Notes: generated from the letters alone by a model not told the origin. A DNA stretch of 64,000 nt from Amycolatopsis sp. (GCF_025464955.1 NZ_JAODNM010000089.1:46096-110095); one strand, 5' to 3'. Shown: positions 9,844 to 20,187, numbered from the stretch's first letter. Program-made: numbers and translations.

Positions 9844-11553
9844 GTGCCTTCTCACGCAGTGCCCTCTAAAGAAGTGCCTCCCAAGCTGCCCACCACCACG
9901 TTCAAGCACACCGAAGTCCTGCCGTTGGGCAAGGACGAACACACTGAGTACCGGCTGGTCACCTCGGACGGCGTACGCGTGGTCGAGGCCGCCGGGCGCC
10001 GGTTCCTCGAAATAGAGCCCGAAGCGCTGCGAAACCTGGCCAGAACGGCCATCTCCGACATCCAGCACCTGTTGCGTTCGTCACACTTGGCGCAGCTGCG
10101 CGCCATCGTGGACGACCCCGAAGCGAGCGGCAACGACCGATTTGTCGCGATGGACCTCCTCCGCAACGCCGCGATCTCGGCGGGCGGGGTACTGCCGATG
10201 TGCCAGGACACCGGTACCGCGATCGTCATCGGCAAACGCAGCGAAGGCGTCCTGACCGGCGGCGACGACGAACGAGCGCTGTCCGAGGGCATCTTCGACG
10301 CCTACCAGCGGCTGAACCTGCGCTACTCGCAGATGGCGCCGGTGAACTTCTGGGACGAGCGCAACACCGGCACGAACCTGCCGGCGCAGATCGAGCTGTA
10401 CCACCGCGACGACCCCGGCGCGGCCGACCCGAGCTACGAGTTCTTGTTCATGGCCAAGGGCGGGGGCAGCGCGAACAAGACTTTCCTCTACCAGGAGACG
10501 AAGGCCGTCCTCAACCCGAAGCGGCTCGCCAAGTTCCTCGACGAGAAACTGCGCAGCCTGGGCACCGCCGCCTGCCCGCCGTACCACCTCGCGATCGTGG
10601 TCGGCGGCACGTCGGCGGAGTACAACCTGAAGGTCGCCAAGCTCGCGTCCGCGCGCTACCTCGACAACCTTCCTCAGGAAGGATCCGAGCTGGGGCACGG
10701 ATTCCGCGACGTCGATCTCGAGCAGCAGGTGCTCGAGATGACGCGGCACTTCGGCATCGGCGCGCAGTTCGGCGGCAAGTACTTCTGCCACGACGTCCGC
10801 GTGATCCGGCTCCCCCGCCATGGCGCGTCGTGCCCGGTGGGCATCGCGGTGTCTTGCTCGGCGGACCGCCAGGCGAAGGCGAAAATCACCGCGGACGGCG
10901 TGTTCCTCGAGCAGCTCGAGCGCGACCCGGCGCGGTTCCTGCCGGAGGTGACCGACGAGCACCTGTCCGACGAGGTCGTCGCCGTCGACCTGGGCCGGCC
11001 GATGGCCGAGATCCGGGCGCAGCTGTCCCAGCTGCCGGTAAAGACGCGGCTCTCGCTGACCGGGACACTCGTGGTGGCGCGGGACATCGCGCACGCGAAG
11101 ATCGCCGAACGGCTGGACGCGGGCGAAGAGATGCCGCAGTACCTCCGCGACCACCCCGTGTACTACGCAGGCCCGGCGAAGACGCCCGAGGGCTACGCGT
11201 CCGGTTCCTTCGGACCGACCACCGCCGGCCGGATGGATTCCTACGTCGCGCAGTTCCAGGCGGCGGGCGGCTCGCTGGTGATGCTGGCCAAGGGAAACCG
11301 GTCCAAGCAGGTGACGGCCGCGTGCCAGGAGCACGGCGGCTTCTACCTCGGTTCCATCGGCGGCCCGGCCGCGCGTCTCGCGCAGGACTGCATCAAGAAG
11401 GTCGAGGTCGTCGAGTACGCCGAACTCGGCATGGAAGCGGTCTGGAAGATCGAAGTCGAAGACTTCCCCGCGTTCATCGTGATCGACGACAAGGGCAACG
11501 ACTTCTTCGAGGAAACCTCGGAACCCTTGCTGCAAATCTCGTTCCGGAGCTGA
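9844..11553 (+). CDS. fumA: Fumarate hydratase, class I
   Basis: [46 protein letters not shown] motifs. Confidence 0.93.
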   Translation: MPSHAVPSKEVPPKLPTTTFKHTEVLPLGKDEHTEYRLVTSDGVRVVEAAGRRFLEIEPEALRNLARTAISDIQHLLRSSHLAQLRAIVDDPEASGNDRFVAMDLLRNAAISAGGVLPMCQDTGTAIVIGKRSEGVLTGGDDERALSEGIFDAYQRLNLRYSQMAPVNFWDERNTGTNLPAQIELYHRDDPGAADPSYEFLFMAKGGGSANKTFLYQETKAVLNPKRLAKFLDEKLRSLGTAACPPYHLAIVVGGTSAEYNLKVAKLASARYLDNLPQEGSELGHGFRDVDLEQQVLEMTRHFGIGAQFGGKYFCHDVRVIRLPRHGASCPVGIAVSCSADRQAKAKITADGVFLEQLERDPARFLPEVTDEHLSDEVVAVDLGRPMAEIRAQLSQLPVKTRLSLTGTLVVARDIAHAKIAERLDAGEEMPQYLRDHPVYYAGPAKTPEGYASGSFGPTTAGRMDSYVAQFQAAGGSLVMLAKGNRSKQVTAACQEHGGFYLGSIGGPAARLAQDCIKKVEVVEYAELGMEAVWKIEVEDFPAFIVIDDKGNDFFEETSEPLLQISFRS

Positions 11554-11614
11554 GTGTTGTGCACTTCACGCGCGGCCGTGTGCGTTCCACGCGCACGCCC
11601 GCGCGTTTCGTGTA

Positions 11615-12436
11615 CTACGGCTCCTTGACCGCCTGGATCGTATAGCTCGCGGCGAGACGCTCGGGATTGGCGCTCAGCCGCCATTCGCCGGCGTCGTCGC
11701 GGACCATGTGCCCGGGAAGCCCCTCAAACGGAACGCTGTCGTGCTCGACGAACTGCGTCAGCTTGAGTCCCGCGGTCATCAACGCGGTGATGATCTCGCC
11801 GAGCCCGTGGTTCCACGAGTGCGACAGCCCGTTCGAGAAGGTCGCGTCGGTGTCGACGTATGTGCCCGGTTCGTCAAAGACGAGCGGTTCCTTCGTCTCG
11901 AAGTACGAATACCCGAGGGTCGGCAGCTCGGCCGTCTCGTCGAGCGCCCACAGCATCGGATGCCCTTCACGGATGAACAAGCGACCACCGGGGCGAAGCA
12001 GGTCCGCGACGACGCGAGCCCATCGGGCCACGTCCGGCAACCAGCACAATGCGCCGACGCCGGTGTAGACGAGGTCGAACGACCCGGCGCCGAGGACGTC
12101 GACGGCGTCATAGACCGTCGCTTCGTGGTAGTCGATGTCCGTGCCTGTGCTCGCGGCCAGCTTGCGCGCTTCGGTCAGCGAGGCCGAGGACAAGTCGAGC
12201 CCGCTCATCCGCGCGCCGAGCCGCGCCAGCGACAACGTGTCGGTGCCGATATGGCACTGCAGATGGACCCCTCGCAGCCCGGTGACGTCACCGAGGCGGG
12301 CGCGGTCGAACCGGACGACCCTGCTCAGGAAGTCGGGCTCGGCGATGAAGCGATCGAAGCCGTAGTCACTGGACGCGGCGTGCGCAGGGGCTCGCTCGTC
12401 CCATCTCGCCTTGTTGATCACCAAATAGTCGTCCAT
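11615..12436 (-). CDS. Class I SAM-dependent methyltransferase
   Basis: VHLQCHIGTDTLSLARLGA..LDLSSASLTEARKLA; start ambiguous with 12472. Confidence 0.85.
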   Translation of the reverse strand: MDDYLVINKARWDERAPAHAASSDYGFDRFIAEPDFLSRVVRFDRARLGDVTGLRGVHLQCHIGTDTLSLARLGARMSGLDLSSASLTEARKLAASTGTDIDYHEATVYDAVDVLGAGSFDLVYTGVGALCWLPDVARWARVVADLLRPGGRLFIREGHPMLWALDETAELPTLGYSYFETKEPLVFDEPGTYVDTDATFSNGLSHSWNHGLGEIITALMTAGLKLTQFVEHDSVPFEGLPGHMVRDDAGEWRLSANPERLAASYTIQAVKEP

Positions 12437-12480
12437 GCGGTCAGGGTCCACGACCGCGGCTGAGTCGTCCATCCAATAAC

Positions 12481-12909
12481 GTGGCGGACGTGTACCCCGT
12501 AACCGATCTCGCCGGCTACTTCACCGGGCGCTGGCTGCTGGAGCGAGACCTGTACGACGCCGATGGCGCGGCCGGCAAGGTCACCGGTTCGGCCGAGTTC
12601 GCCCTGGACGGCGAGTCGTTGAGCTACCGGGAAGAGGGCGTACTCGACACCGGCTTGTACCGCGGTCCGGTCACGCGCGTCCTGGAGTACCGGCTGACGG
12701 GCCCGGGTCAAGCGTCGGTGTACTTCGACCACGGCGGCTTCTTCCACGACGTCGACCTGCGCGAGGGACAGTGGTCGTCGACCCATCCGTGCGCCGACGA
12801 CCAGTACCGCGGCGAGTACCGGATCCTGGGGCCGGACAGGTGGCAATTGGCGTGGTCCGTCACCGGCCCGAAGAAGGACGACGTCTACGTCACCCGATTC
12901 CGCCGCTGA
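12481..12909 (+). CDS. DUF6314 family protein
   Basis: DLAGYFTGRWLLERDLYD...YFDHGGFFHDVDLREGQW...HPCADDQYRGEY. Confidence 0.8.
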   Translation: MADVYPVTDLAGYFTGRWLLERDLYDADGAAGKVTGSAEFALDGESLSYREEGVLDTGLYRGPVTRVLEYRLTGPGQASVYFDHGGFFHDVDLREGQWSSTHPCADDQYRGEYRILGPDRWQLAWSVTGPKKDDVYVTRFRR

Positions 12910-14077
12910 CCCGCTCCACCGGGACCTGAGCCGGCGACCGCAGCACCCTCGCGGCACCTGCGGCAGCGATGCACAAAGCCGCGGGCAGGAAGAAGGTCAG
13001 GTTCAGCGGGATGAAGTGGGTGAGCGGTCCGATGACGGCCGGGCCGGCGAGCATGCCCACGTAACCGAGACCCGCCACCCGGGAAATGTTGACCCCGGCC
13101 GCGCCCTCGTCGGCGTGGCCCGCGGCGCTGAACAGCTGCGCGACACAGCCGGACAGCCCGATGCCGGCCACCGCCCAGCCGATGAGTACCAGCGGAATCC
13201 ACGGAGAAATCGCGACCATGGCCAGCCCGACCGCGCCCAGGGCGGCTCCGTAACGGACCAGAGCGACCGGGCCGAACCGCGCGACCACCCGATCGGCCAA
13301 CAGGCGTCCGATCGTCATGGCGGTCGCAAAGGCACCGTAGGCCAGCGCGGCGGTCGCGGCAGGTGCGTCGAGTACCGTCCGCAGGTCGAGCACGCTCCAG
13401 TCGTTGGCGACGCCCTCACAGAGCATCAGCATGAACGCGAGCGCGGCCATGGCCCAGATTCGTGGAGACATCCTGCGCTTCGTCCTGGCCTGGACGGCGG
13501 CGTCCGGCCGGCTCGCGGGTTCCGGCCGCAGCAGCGAAGGCGAGGCAGACAACGTGACAGCCAGGCCGAGCACGCTGACCCCGACGAGAGTCGCCGGCAT
13601 GCTCCAGCCCCAGCTCAACGTCCGCGCGCCGACCAGTGCGGCAAGCACACCCCCGAGGGAGAACGCCGCGTGGAAGGCGGACATGACGGGCCGCCGGTAA
13701 CCGCGTTCGACCGTGACGGCGTGGGCGTTCATGGTGACATCCAGGCAGCCGTTGAAGAAGCCGAACACCAGCAACGCGGCACCGAGCCCCCAAACCCCGG
13801 TGGCGAGCCCGGGCAGGATCAGCGCGACGCTGCACAACGCCGCGCTGACGGGCATCACCCGGCGGGGGCCGAACCGATCGATCAGCGGTCCGACCACCTG
13901 CATTCCGACGAAGGCGCCTCCGCCGAGCAGGAGCAGCAGGAGGCCGAGCACCGCGTGGTCGATCCCCACCCGCTGTTCCACCGTGGGGATGTGGACGATC
14001 CACATGCCGAGCACGAAGCCGTAGAGGGCGAAGAAGGCGAACGTGGCCAGCCGGGCGGCTCGCAGTGATCTGTCCAT
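12890..14077 (-). CDS. MFS transporter
   Basis: 12-TM pattern; overlaps DUF6314 3' end by about 20 nt tail to tail. Confidence 0.87.
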   Translation of the reverse strand: MDRSLRAARLATFAFFALYGFVLGMWIVHIPTVEQRVGIDHAVLGLLLLLLGGGAFVGMQVVGPLIDRFGPRRVMPVSAALCSVALILPGLATGVWGLGAALLVFGFFNGCLDVTMNAHAVTVERGYRRPVMSAFHAAFSLGGVLAALVGARTLSWGWSMPATLVGVSVLGLAVTLSASPSLLRPEPASRPDAAVQARTKRRMSPRIWAMAALAFMLMLCEGVANDWSVLDLRTVLDAPAATAALAYGAFATAMTIGRLLADRVVARFGPVALVRYGAALGAVGLAMVAISPWIPLVLIGWAVAGIGLSGCVAQLFSAAGHADEGAAGVNISRVAGLGYVGMLAGPAVIGPLTHFIPLNLTFFLPAALCIAAAGAARVLRSPAQVPVERVSGGIG

Positions 14078-14078
14078 G

Positions 14079-14112
14079 TTTCGAACATAACAAACAATTT
14101 TCATGTTCGAAA
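14079..14112. promoter_or_regulatory. Candidate operator of the DeoR-type regulator in the MFS/DeoR divergent promoter
   Basis: Perfect inverted repeat TTTCGAACAT-N14-ATGTTCGAAA. Confidence 0.6.
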
Positions 14113-14149
14113 GGTTGTCTAGCACACATGGTTGCTGTTCAATGGGAGT

Positions 14150-14908
14150 ATGGCCAGCATTGAGCGACTTCGGCAGATCACCGAAGCGACCAAACACGCA
14201 GGACAGATGAGCGTTGGCGAACTCTCCGAGCTCACCGGCGCTTCGGAGATGACCATTCGCCGCGACCTGGAGCTCCTGGCCGACCAAGGTGTGCTGGAAC
14301 GCTTCCGGGGAGGAGCCCGAAGCCTGCTGCTGCGAGGCGAAGAGCCACCATTCGCGATGCGGGCGCAGGAAGGGCTGGACGTCAAGCGGCGCATCGGCGC
14401 GAAGGTCGCCGAACTGATCGCCGACGGCGAGGCGGTCGTCCTCGACGGCGGCACCACGTGCCTGGAGGTCGCGCGAGCACTCGAACACCGCCGCCTGACG
14501 GTGATGCCGCTGTCGCTGCACGCCGCGAACGCGCTGACCGGCGCGTCCCAGGTGAAACTCCTGCTGCCGGGCGGTGAACCGCGGCCGGGCGAACTGGGAG
14601 TGACCGGCCCGCTGGCCGAGGCGTCGCTCTCCGCCCTGCGCTTCGACACCGCCGTCATCGCCTGCTGCGGACTAAGCGCCGCCGAGGGCCTGACCGCCTA
14701 CGACCTGGCGGACGCGGCGACCAAACGCGCCGCGATCACCAGCTCCCGCCGGGTCATCGCCGTGGCCGACGGAGGGAAGTTCTCCCGCACCGCACTGGCC
14801 TTTGTCGTGTCCGCCGCCTCGCTCGACGCCGTCGTGACCGACGAAACCGTTCCGGAGGAGGAAAAAGCCGCGCTGACGGCAGCCGGTGTGACGGTGCTCG
14901 AAGCATGA
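14150..14908 (+). CDS. DeoR/GlpR family transcriptional regulator
   Basis: N-terminal HTH (MSVGELSELTGASEMTIRRDLELLADQGVLERFRGGA) and sugar-sensing C-terminal domain (VVLDGGTTCLEVARAL). Confidence 0.92.
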   Translation: MASIERLRQITEATKHAGQMSVGELSELTGASEMTIRRDLELLADQGVLERFRGGARSLLLRGEEPPFAMRAQEGLDVKRRIGAKVAELIADGEAVVLDGGTTCLEVARALEHRRLTVMPLSLHAANALTGASQVKLLLPGGEPRPGELGVTGPLAEASLSALRFDTAVIACCGLSAAEGLTAYDLADAATKRAAITSSRRVIAVADGGKFSRTALAFVVSAASLDAVVTDETVPEEEKAALTAAGVTVLEA

Positions 14909-15050
14909 CGTTCCTGCGCTCCTGCCTGTTCCACCACGAAAACGCGAATCCGTTGCCAAATCCGCAGGACAGCGCGTAACTCCTTGGCTACTCACCCGTT
15001 AAGTACTCGGGTGACATGAGTCACCCCAAAGGTCTTCCACAGAGAGGTGG

Positions 15051-15998
15051 ATGGGCATGGGTGCTCGGATCTTCGGACGACGACGATCACGCGGACTGGT
15101 AGCCGTCGCGGCGCTGGCGGGGTTGCTCTTCAGTACCGGGGCGGCGCAGGCCGCACCGCAGGACGCGACCGGACCGGTGCAGCCGAACATCATCGCGGCG
15201 GCGCTGTACTCCCTGAGCAACCCGACCCTGTCCCCACCCGGCACCAACGACTGGGGCTGCCAACCCAGCGCGGCGCACCCGGACCCTGTGCTGCTTTCCA
15301 ACGGCACCACGGCCAACGCCTACGAAAACTGGTCGAACCTGTCCCAGCGGCTCGCCGATGCCGGCTACTGCGTGTTCGCCGGGAACTTCGGCGGCTCCCC
15401 CGGCAGCTTCCTGCAGACCGTCGGCCCCATCGAGACGACCGCGAGCCAGCTCGCCGCGTTCGGCGACAGGATCCTTCAAGCGACCGGCGCGAAGAAGCTC
15501 GACGTCGTCGGGCACTCGCAGGGCGGTATGAACATCCGCTACTGGATCAAGAACCTGGGCGGCGACAAGAAGATCGGGAAGTTGATCGGGCTCGCGCCGT
15601 CGAACTACGGCACTAACCTGTTCGGCCTGCTGACCACGCTCGAAGCCATTCCCGGGGTGCCGGGCGTCCTCGGCCTGGCGTGCGCGTCCTGCAACCAGCA
15701 GGCGACGAATTCGAGCTTCCTCAAGGCGCTCAACGCGGGCGGCGACACGGTGCCCGGCGTGGACTACACGGTGATCGAGACCAGGTACGACGAGGTCGTC
15801 ACGCCGTATACGAACGCGTTCCTCAAGCCGGCGCCGAATGTACACAACGTCCTGCTGCAGGACCTGTGCGCGCTCGACAACACCGACCACCTCGGCATCC
15901 CGTACGACCCGATCACCGGCACCCTCGTGCTCAACGCCCTCGACCCGGCGCACGCGGTCACCCCGAAGTGCCAGTACGTCCCACCCGTACTGAGCTGA
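15051..15998 (+). CDS. Secreted alpha/beta-hydrolase, triacylglycerol lipase-like
   Basis: Signal peptide; VVGHSQGGMNIRYW nucleophile elbow; D-H dyad region DNTDHLGIPYD. Confidence 0.88.
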   Translation: MGMGARIFGRRRSRGLVAVAALAGLLFSTGAAQAAPQDATGPVQPNIIAAALYSLSNPTLSPPGTNDWGCQPSAAHPDPVLLSNGTTANAYENWSNLSQRLADAGYCVFAGNFGGSPGSFLQTVGPIETTASQLAAFGDRILQATGAKKLDVVGHSQGGMNIRYWIKNLGGDKKIGKLIGLAPSNYGTNLFGLLTTLEAIPGVPGVLGLACASCNQQATNSSFLKALNAGGDTVPGVDYTVIETRYDEVVTPYTNAFLKPAPNVHNVLLQDLCALDNTDHLGIPYDPITGTLVLNALDPAHAVTPKCQYVPPVLS

Positions 15999-16003
15999 GT
16001 TTT

Positions 16004-16039
16004 CGTGGAGGTCTCCGCCGACGGGCGGAGGCCTCCACG
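16004..16039. terminator. Bidirectional stem-loop terminator
   Basis: 16-bp arms CGTGGAGGTCTCCGCC/GGCGGAGGCCTCCACG (one G-U), GACG loop, between convergent genes. Confidence 0.7.
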
Positions 16040-16055
16040 GATCGAACAGCCGCAC

Positions 16056-16493
16056 TCAGCCGGGGAACATCTCCGCGAGGCGGGCGAGGGTCTTCTCGAT
16101 GCCGTCCTTGTTCTTGCGCGGGAACGGGCTGATGCCGATCAGGTAAGGCGCCTTCGCCGTGGACCAGTCGAAGGTTTCGGTGATCTCCGTCTTCCCGCCG
16201 TCGACGGGCTTGAGCGCCCAGCGCCAGCGGTGCCCGTTGAAGTGGCGCCACGCGATCAGCCGGTTCTCCTCGAACTCGACCACGGTGTTGTCGATCTTGT
16301 AGGACGCGCCGATCTTCATCTCCATGCCGAACTTCGAACCCAGCTCAAGCCGCTGCGGGCCGCCGGGACGCGCTGCCCGCACCGATCCCGAACCGTCGAT
16401 CAGCGCGTGCTTGGCCGGGTCGAGGAGCAGCTCGAAGATCTTGTCCGGGGTGGTGCCGACGGTCCTGGTGACCGAAACCTGCCGTTTTCCCAT
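16056..16493 (-). CDS. SRPBCC family protein
   Basis: VTRTVGTTPDKIFELLLDPAKHALIDGSGSV. Confidence 0.82.
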   Translation of the reverse strand: MGKRQVSVTRTVGTTPDKIFELLLDPAKHALIDGSGSVRAARPGGPQRLELGSKFGMEMKIGASYKIDNTVVEFEENRLIAWRHFNGHRWRWALKPVDGGKTEITETFDWSTAKAPYLIGISPFPRKNKDGIEKTLARLAEMFPG

Positions 16494-16516
16494 AACGGGC
16501 AGCCTAAGCCTCACCG

Positions 16517-17014
16517 TCAGGGCATGCTCGGCGCACTCGGTGCGAGCTTGATGACCAGGGTCCGGTCACCGAGCGCGGCGCCCAGCGGCACCGAAACCAT
16601 GGGATACCGGATGTCCATCGTGCACATCTGGTGCCGGTTCGGCGTGCTCTCGGCGAGGTTGACGACTACCTTCTGCGCGTCCTGCAGCGACGTCGTCGCG
16701 CTGGCGTGGCTGCAACCGCCTTCCAGCGCCTTGACCGAAACAACGGTGCCGCCGCGGCTTACGAAGGCGATCCGCGGATAGTCGGCGGGCAGCGAGCTCG
16801 CGTCGATCTGCTTGGCGGGCACCGGGACGCTGCCGTCCGGCACCGACTGCGCCGGAGCTTCGGCGGGACCTCCTCCCGGAGCCGCCGGTTTGTCGACGTT
16901 CGAAGCCGGCGGCTGACCCGCCGCGGCTGGGTTGGCAGGGGCTGGTTGACCGGCACAGGCCGTCGCCGCGATCAGGAGGAGACCCGCACCCGCGAATTTC
17001 GTTAGGTACCTCAT
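16517..17014 (-). CDS. Putative secreted lipoprotein (paralogue of 20216..20728)
   Basis: Lipobox ATACAG; C-terminal domain DASSLPADYP..GGTVVSVKALEGGCSHASA..QKVVVNLAES shared with 20216..20728. Confidence 0.7.
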   Translation of the reverse strand: MRYLTKFAGAGLLLIAATACAGQPAPANPAAAGQPPASNVDKPAAPGGGPAEAPAQSVPDGSVPVPAKQIDASSLPADYPRIAFVSRGGTVVSVKALEGGCSHASATTSLQDAQKVVVNLAESTPNRHQMCTMDIRYPMVSVPLGAALGDRTLVIKLAPSAPSMP

Positions 17015-17051
17015 GGTTGTGGAGACGGAACGAACCGCCCGCGGGGTTGCA

Positions 17052-18035
17052 TCACAACCAGCCGTTCCGCTTGGCGTGCAGAGCGAGCTGGAACCGGTTC
17101 GCCGCGCCGGTCCGCGCCATCAGGCTTTCGAGGTAGCGGAAGACCGTCCGGCGGCTGACACCGAGGCTCCTGGCGACCTGGTCGTCACCGAGTCCGGCGG
17201 CCAGCAGGGCGAGCATCCGCCGTTCGCTGGGCAGCAGGTGCAAACCGTTCGGCTGCTCGGCGAAGTTCAGCGGCAGCGCGGCCCGCCAACACATCTCGAA
17301 CAGGCCGATCAACGCGGAAAGCAGGCTGCACGGCCGAATCAGGAACGCCGACAGGCCGACGTCGGCCTCGGCGACGGACGGCGAAACGACCGCGCATTCG
17401 TCGTCGATGATCAGCAGCTTGACCGGGACGTCGGGCAGGATGCGCGCTTCCTCGCCGGCCTTGCCGCAGGGCAGAACGTTGTCGGCGAGGTACTCGGGCC
17501 GCTCCAGCGCGACTTTGCCGTACACGGCCCGGTAGCGGACGCCGCCGCGCAGGTTGTCCAGTTCGACGTCGTTTCCGTCGGCATCCGCGTAGTAAGGCGG
17601 GGAATCCAGGCCGCGGACTTCGACCCTCGCCGCGCTTTCCAGCTGATGGATCCGGTCGCTGACGGCAGGCCCCACCACGACTTCGATCAGCTGGTCGGCC
17701 GCGTCGCCGGTGGAGGACCGCCGGTAGGAGTCGAACGCCCTGGTGACGTCGATCCGAGCCTGGGCCAGTTCGGCCTCACGGTGGCGGGACAACAGGTCGA
17801 GACCGAGACTCGGTGGCACCGGGCGCGCCGAATCCAAGTTCATCTTCGCCAGGCTCACCAGCCCCGCGGTGGCCAGCGCGCTGAAACATCCACTCACGAC
17901 TTTCGGTGGAAGTCCGGTCTTTGCGGCAATCTGCTCAGCAGTGGACAAACCACCAGCCAGCAATGTCAGGTAGACCTCGGCGTCGTCCCTTTTCAACCCC
18001 AGTGTGATGAGATGACCGACTGCCTTGGCGACCAT
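17052..18035 (-). CDS. Transcriptional regulator with TrmB-like N-terminal wHTH and LuxR-type C-terminal HTH
   Basis: N-term LGLKRDDAEVYLTLLAGGLSTAEQIAAKTGLPPKVV; C-term LLPSERRMLALLAAGLGDDQVARSLGVSRRTVFRYLESLMARTGAANR. Confidence 0.82.
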   Translation of the reverse strand: MVAKAVGHLITLGLKRDDAEVYLTLLAGGLSTAEQIAAKTGLPPKVVSGCFSALATAGLVSLAKMNLDSARPVPPSLGLDLLSRHREAELAQARIDVTRAFDSYRRSSTGDAADQLIEVVVGPAVSDRIHQLESAARVEVRGLDSPPYYADADGNDVELDNLRGGVRYRAVYGKVALERPEYLADNVLPCGKAGEEARILPDVPVKLLIIDDECAVVSPSVAEADVGLSAFLIRPCSLLSALIGLFEMCWRAALPLNFAEQPNGLHLLPSERRMLALLAAGLGDDQVARSLGVSRRTVFRYLESLMARTGAANRFQLALHAKRNGWL

Positions 18036-18169
18036 GCAGCGCTCCTCCGGTCCAGTGGAACGACACTTTTGCGCCACTGACCTTAACGTGACACCGCGCG
18101 TTTCCCACTCCTTGTAGACAACTGACACCGATGGGTGACCCCCTATCGAATCGACCCCGAGGAGGGATC

Positions 18170-20119
18170 GTGCGCAGTGTCAAACGAAGACTGTTCAGCA
18201 TCGCGGGACTGGCCGCTGTGGTGCTCGCCGCGCCGGCAGCACCGGCGCTCGCGAGTCCGCAGGTAAACCAGCCCGCGGCACATCCGACCGCCAACGTTTG
18301 TTCCCAGGTCGTCAAACCCGGGATGGCGACGTGTTTCGCGATCAGGCAGACCGACACCATGCAAGCCCACCTCGCGCCGAACGCCGCCCCCAGCGGCTAC
18401 GGCCCGGCCGACCTCCGCTCGGCCTACAGCCTGACGTCGTCGGGCAGCGCGAGCGCGACGGTGGCGATCGTCGACTCCAACGACGACCCCGCGGCCGAGT
18501 CCGATCTCGCCTCCTACCGGTCCACCTACGGCCTGCCCGCCTGCACCACGGCCAACGGATGTTTCAAGAAGGTCAACGAAAACGGCCAGACGAGCCCGCT
18601 GCCGACCGCGGACAGCGGCTGGGCAGGCGAGATCTCGCTCGACGTCGACATGGTCTCGGCGATCTGCCCGAACTGCCACATCTTGCTGGTCGAAGCGAGC
18701 CAACCGTCCACAGCGGACCTCGGCACCGCGGTGAACACCGCCGTGTCGCTCGGCGCGAAGTACGTCTCCAACAGCTACGGCGGTAGTGAGGACGGCACCG
18801 AGAACACCAGCGACAGCAGCTACTTCCACCACCCCGGCGTCGCCATCACCGCGAGCACCGGAGACAGCGGCTACGGCATCAGCTACCCCGCGTCCTCGGC
18901 GTACGTGACCGCCGTCGGCGGTACTTCGCTCAACCACAGCGGCGGCGGCACGCGCGGCTGGTCGGAAACGGCGTGGTCCGGTTCCGGCAGCGGCTGCTCG
19001 AGCGACGTCGCCAAGCCCGCGGTCCAGAACGGGGTCACCACCAACTGCGCCAACCGCGCCAACGCGGACGTGTCCGCGGTGGCCGACCCGAACACCGGTG
19101 TCGCGGTCTACCAGACCTACGGCGGCAGCGGCTGGGCCGTCTACGGCGGCACGAGCGCGTCTTCGCCGATCATCGCGTCCGTCTATGCGCTCGCCGGCAC
19201 CCCCGGCGCGTCGGACACCCCCAACACCTACCCGTACGCCCACACCGGCAACCTCTACGACGTGACGTCGGGCAGCAACGGCAGCTGCTCGGTGAGCGTC
19301 CTCTGCAACTCGGGCAGCGGCTGGGACGGTCCGACCGGCCTGGGCACACCCAACGGCACCGCGGCCTTCACCGCCGGCGGTGGCGGCGGTCCTGGCCCGG
19401 TCAGCGTGTCCAACCCGGGTAGCCAGAGCGGCACCGTGGGCACGGCGACCAGCCTCACGCTGTCAGCGTCGGGCGGCACGTCGCCGTACACCTGGACTGC
19501 GACCGGGCTTCCTGCCGGTCTCACGCTGAATGCGTCGACCGGCGTCATCTCCGGCACGCCCACCACCGCCGGCACGTCCTCGGTGACCGCTACGGCCAAG
19601 GACAGCGCGAACGCGACCGCCAGTGCCTCGTTCAGCTGGACGATCTCGCCCACGGGTGGAGGTGGCGGCTGCTCCGGTCAGGTGCTCGGCAACGCCGGTT
19701 TCGAAACGGGAACCACGCCATGGACCCAGACCTCTGGCGTGATCAGCAACGCGTCCGCCGGCGAAGCCGCCCACTCCGGTAGCTACCTGGCCTGGTTGAA
19801 CGGCTACGGCTCCACGCACACCGACTCGCTGTCCCAGTCAGTGAAGATTCCCAGTGGCTGCCACGCATCGCTGACCTTCTGGCTGCACATCGATACCGCG
19901 GAAAGCGGCTCGACGGCCTACGACAAGCTGACCGTCAAGGCCGGCACGACCACGTTGGCGACATACTCGAACGTCAACGCGAACACCGGTTTCGCGCAGA
20001 AGACGTTCGACGTCTCCTCGCTCGCCGGACAGACCGTCACCGTCGGTTTCAGCGGCACGGAGGACTCGTCACTGCAGACGTCGTTCGTACTGGACGACAC
20101 CGCCCTAACGCTCAGCTAG
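18170..20119 (+). CDS. Secreted sedolisin/S53-like serine protease with putative Ig (He_PIG) and C-terminal carbohydrate-binding-like domain
   Basis: Signal peptide; GYGPADLRSAYSL; E/D pair in SGWAGEISLDVDMVSA; YGGTSASSPIIAS; PGSQSGTVGTATSLTLSASGG Ig-like segment; GGAGGG RBS, GTG start. Confidence 0.87.
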   Translation: MRSVKRRLFSIAGLAAVVLAAPAAPALASPQVNQPAAHPTANVCSQVVKPGMATCFAIRQTDTMQAHLAPNAAPSGYGPADLRSAYSLTSSGSASATVAIVDSNDDPAAESDLASYRSTYGLPACTTANGCFKKVNENGQTSPLPTADSGWAGEISLDVDMVSAICPNCHILLVEASQPSTADLGTAVNTAVSLGAKYVSNSYGGSEDGTENTSDSSYFHHPGVAITASTGDSGYGISYPASSAYVTAVGGTSLNHSGGGTRGWSETAWSGSGSGCSSDVAKPAVQNGVTTNCANRANADVSAVADPNTGVAVYQTYGGSGWAVYGGTSASSPIIASVYALAGTPGASDTPNTYPYAHTGNLYDVTSGSNGSCSVSVLCNSGSGWDGPTGLGTPNGTAAFTAGGGGGPGPVSVSNPGSQSGTVGTATSLTLSASGGTSPYTWTATGLPAGLTLNASTGVISGTPTTAGTSSVTATAKDSANATASASFSWTISPTGGGGGCSGQVLGNAGFETGTTPWTQTSGVISNASAGEAAHSGSYLAWLNGYGSTHTDSLSQSVKIPSGCHASLTFWLHIDTAESGSTAYDKLTVKAGTTTLATYSNVNANTGFAQKTFDVSSLAGQTVTVGFSGTEDSSLQTSFVLDDTALTLS

Positions 20120-20134
20120 CCGACCTCCCGCAAG

Positions 20135-20187
20135 CGACTCGGGGGACCTTTCGTACAGCGGTTCTGTACGAAAGGTCCCCCGAGTCG
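20135..20187. terminator. Very strong bidirectional terminator hairpin
   Basis: Perfect 24-bp stem CGACTCGGGGGACCTTTCGTACAG / CTGTACGAAAGGTCCCCCGAGTCG with CGGTT loop. Confidence 0.85.

Noticed and set aside
10081-11535. 484-aa minus-strand ORF
   Set aside because: Antisense to fumarase, no recognisable domain
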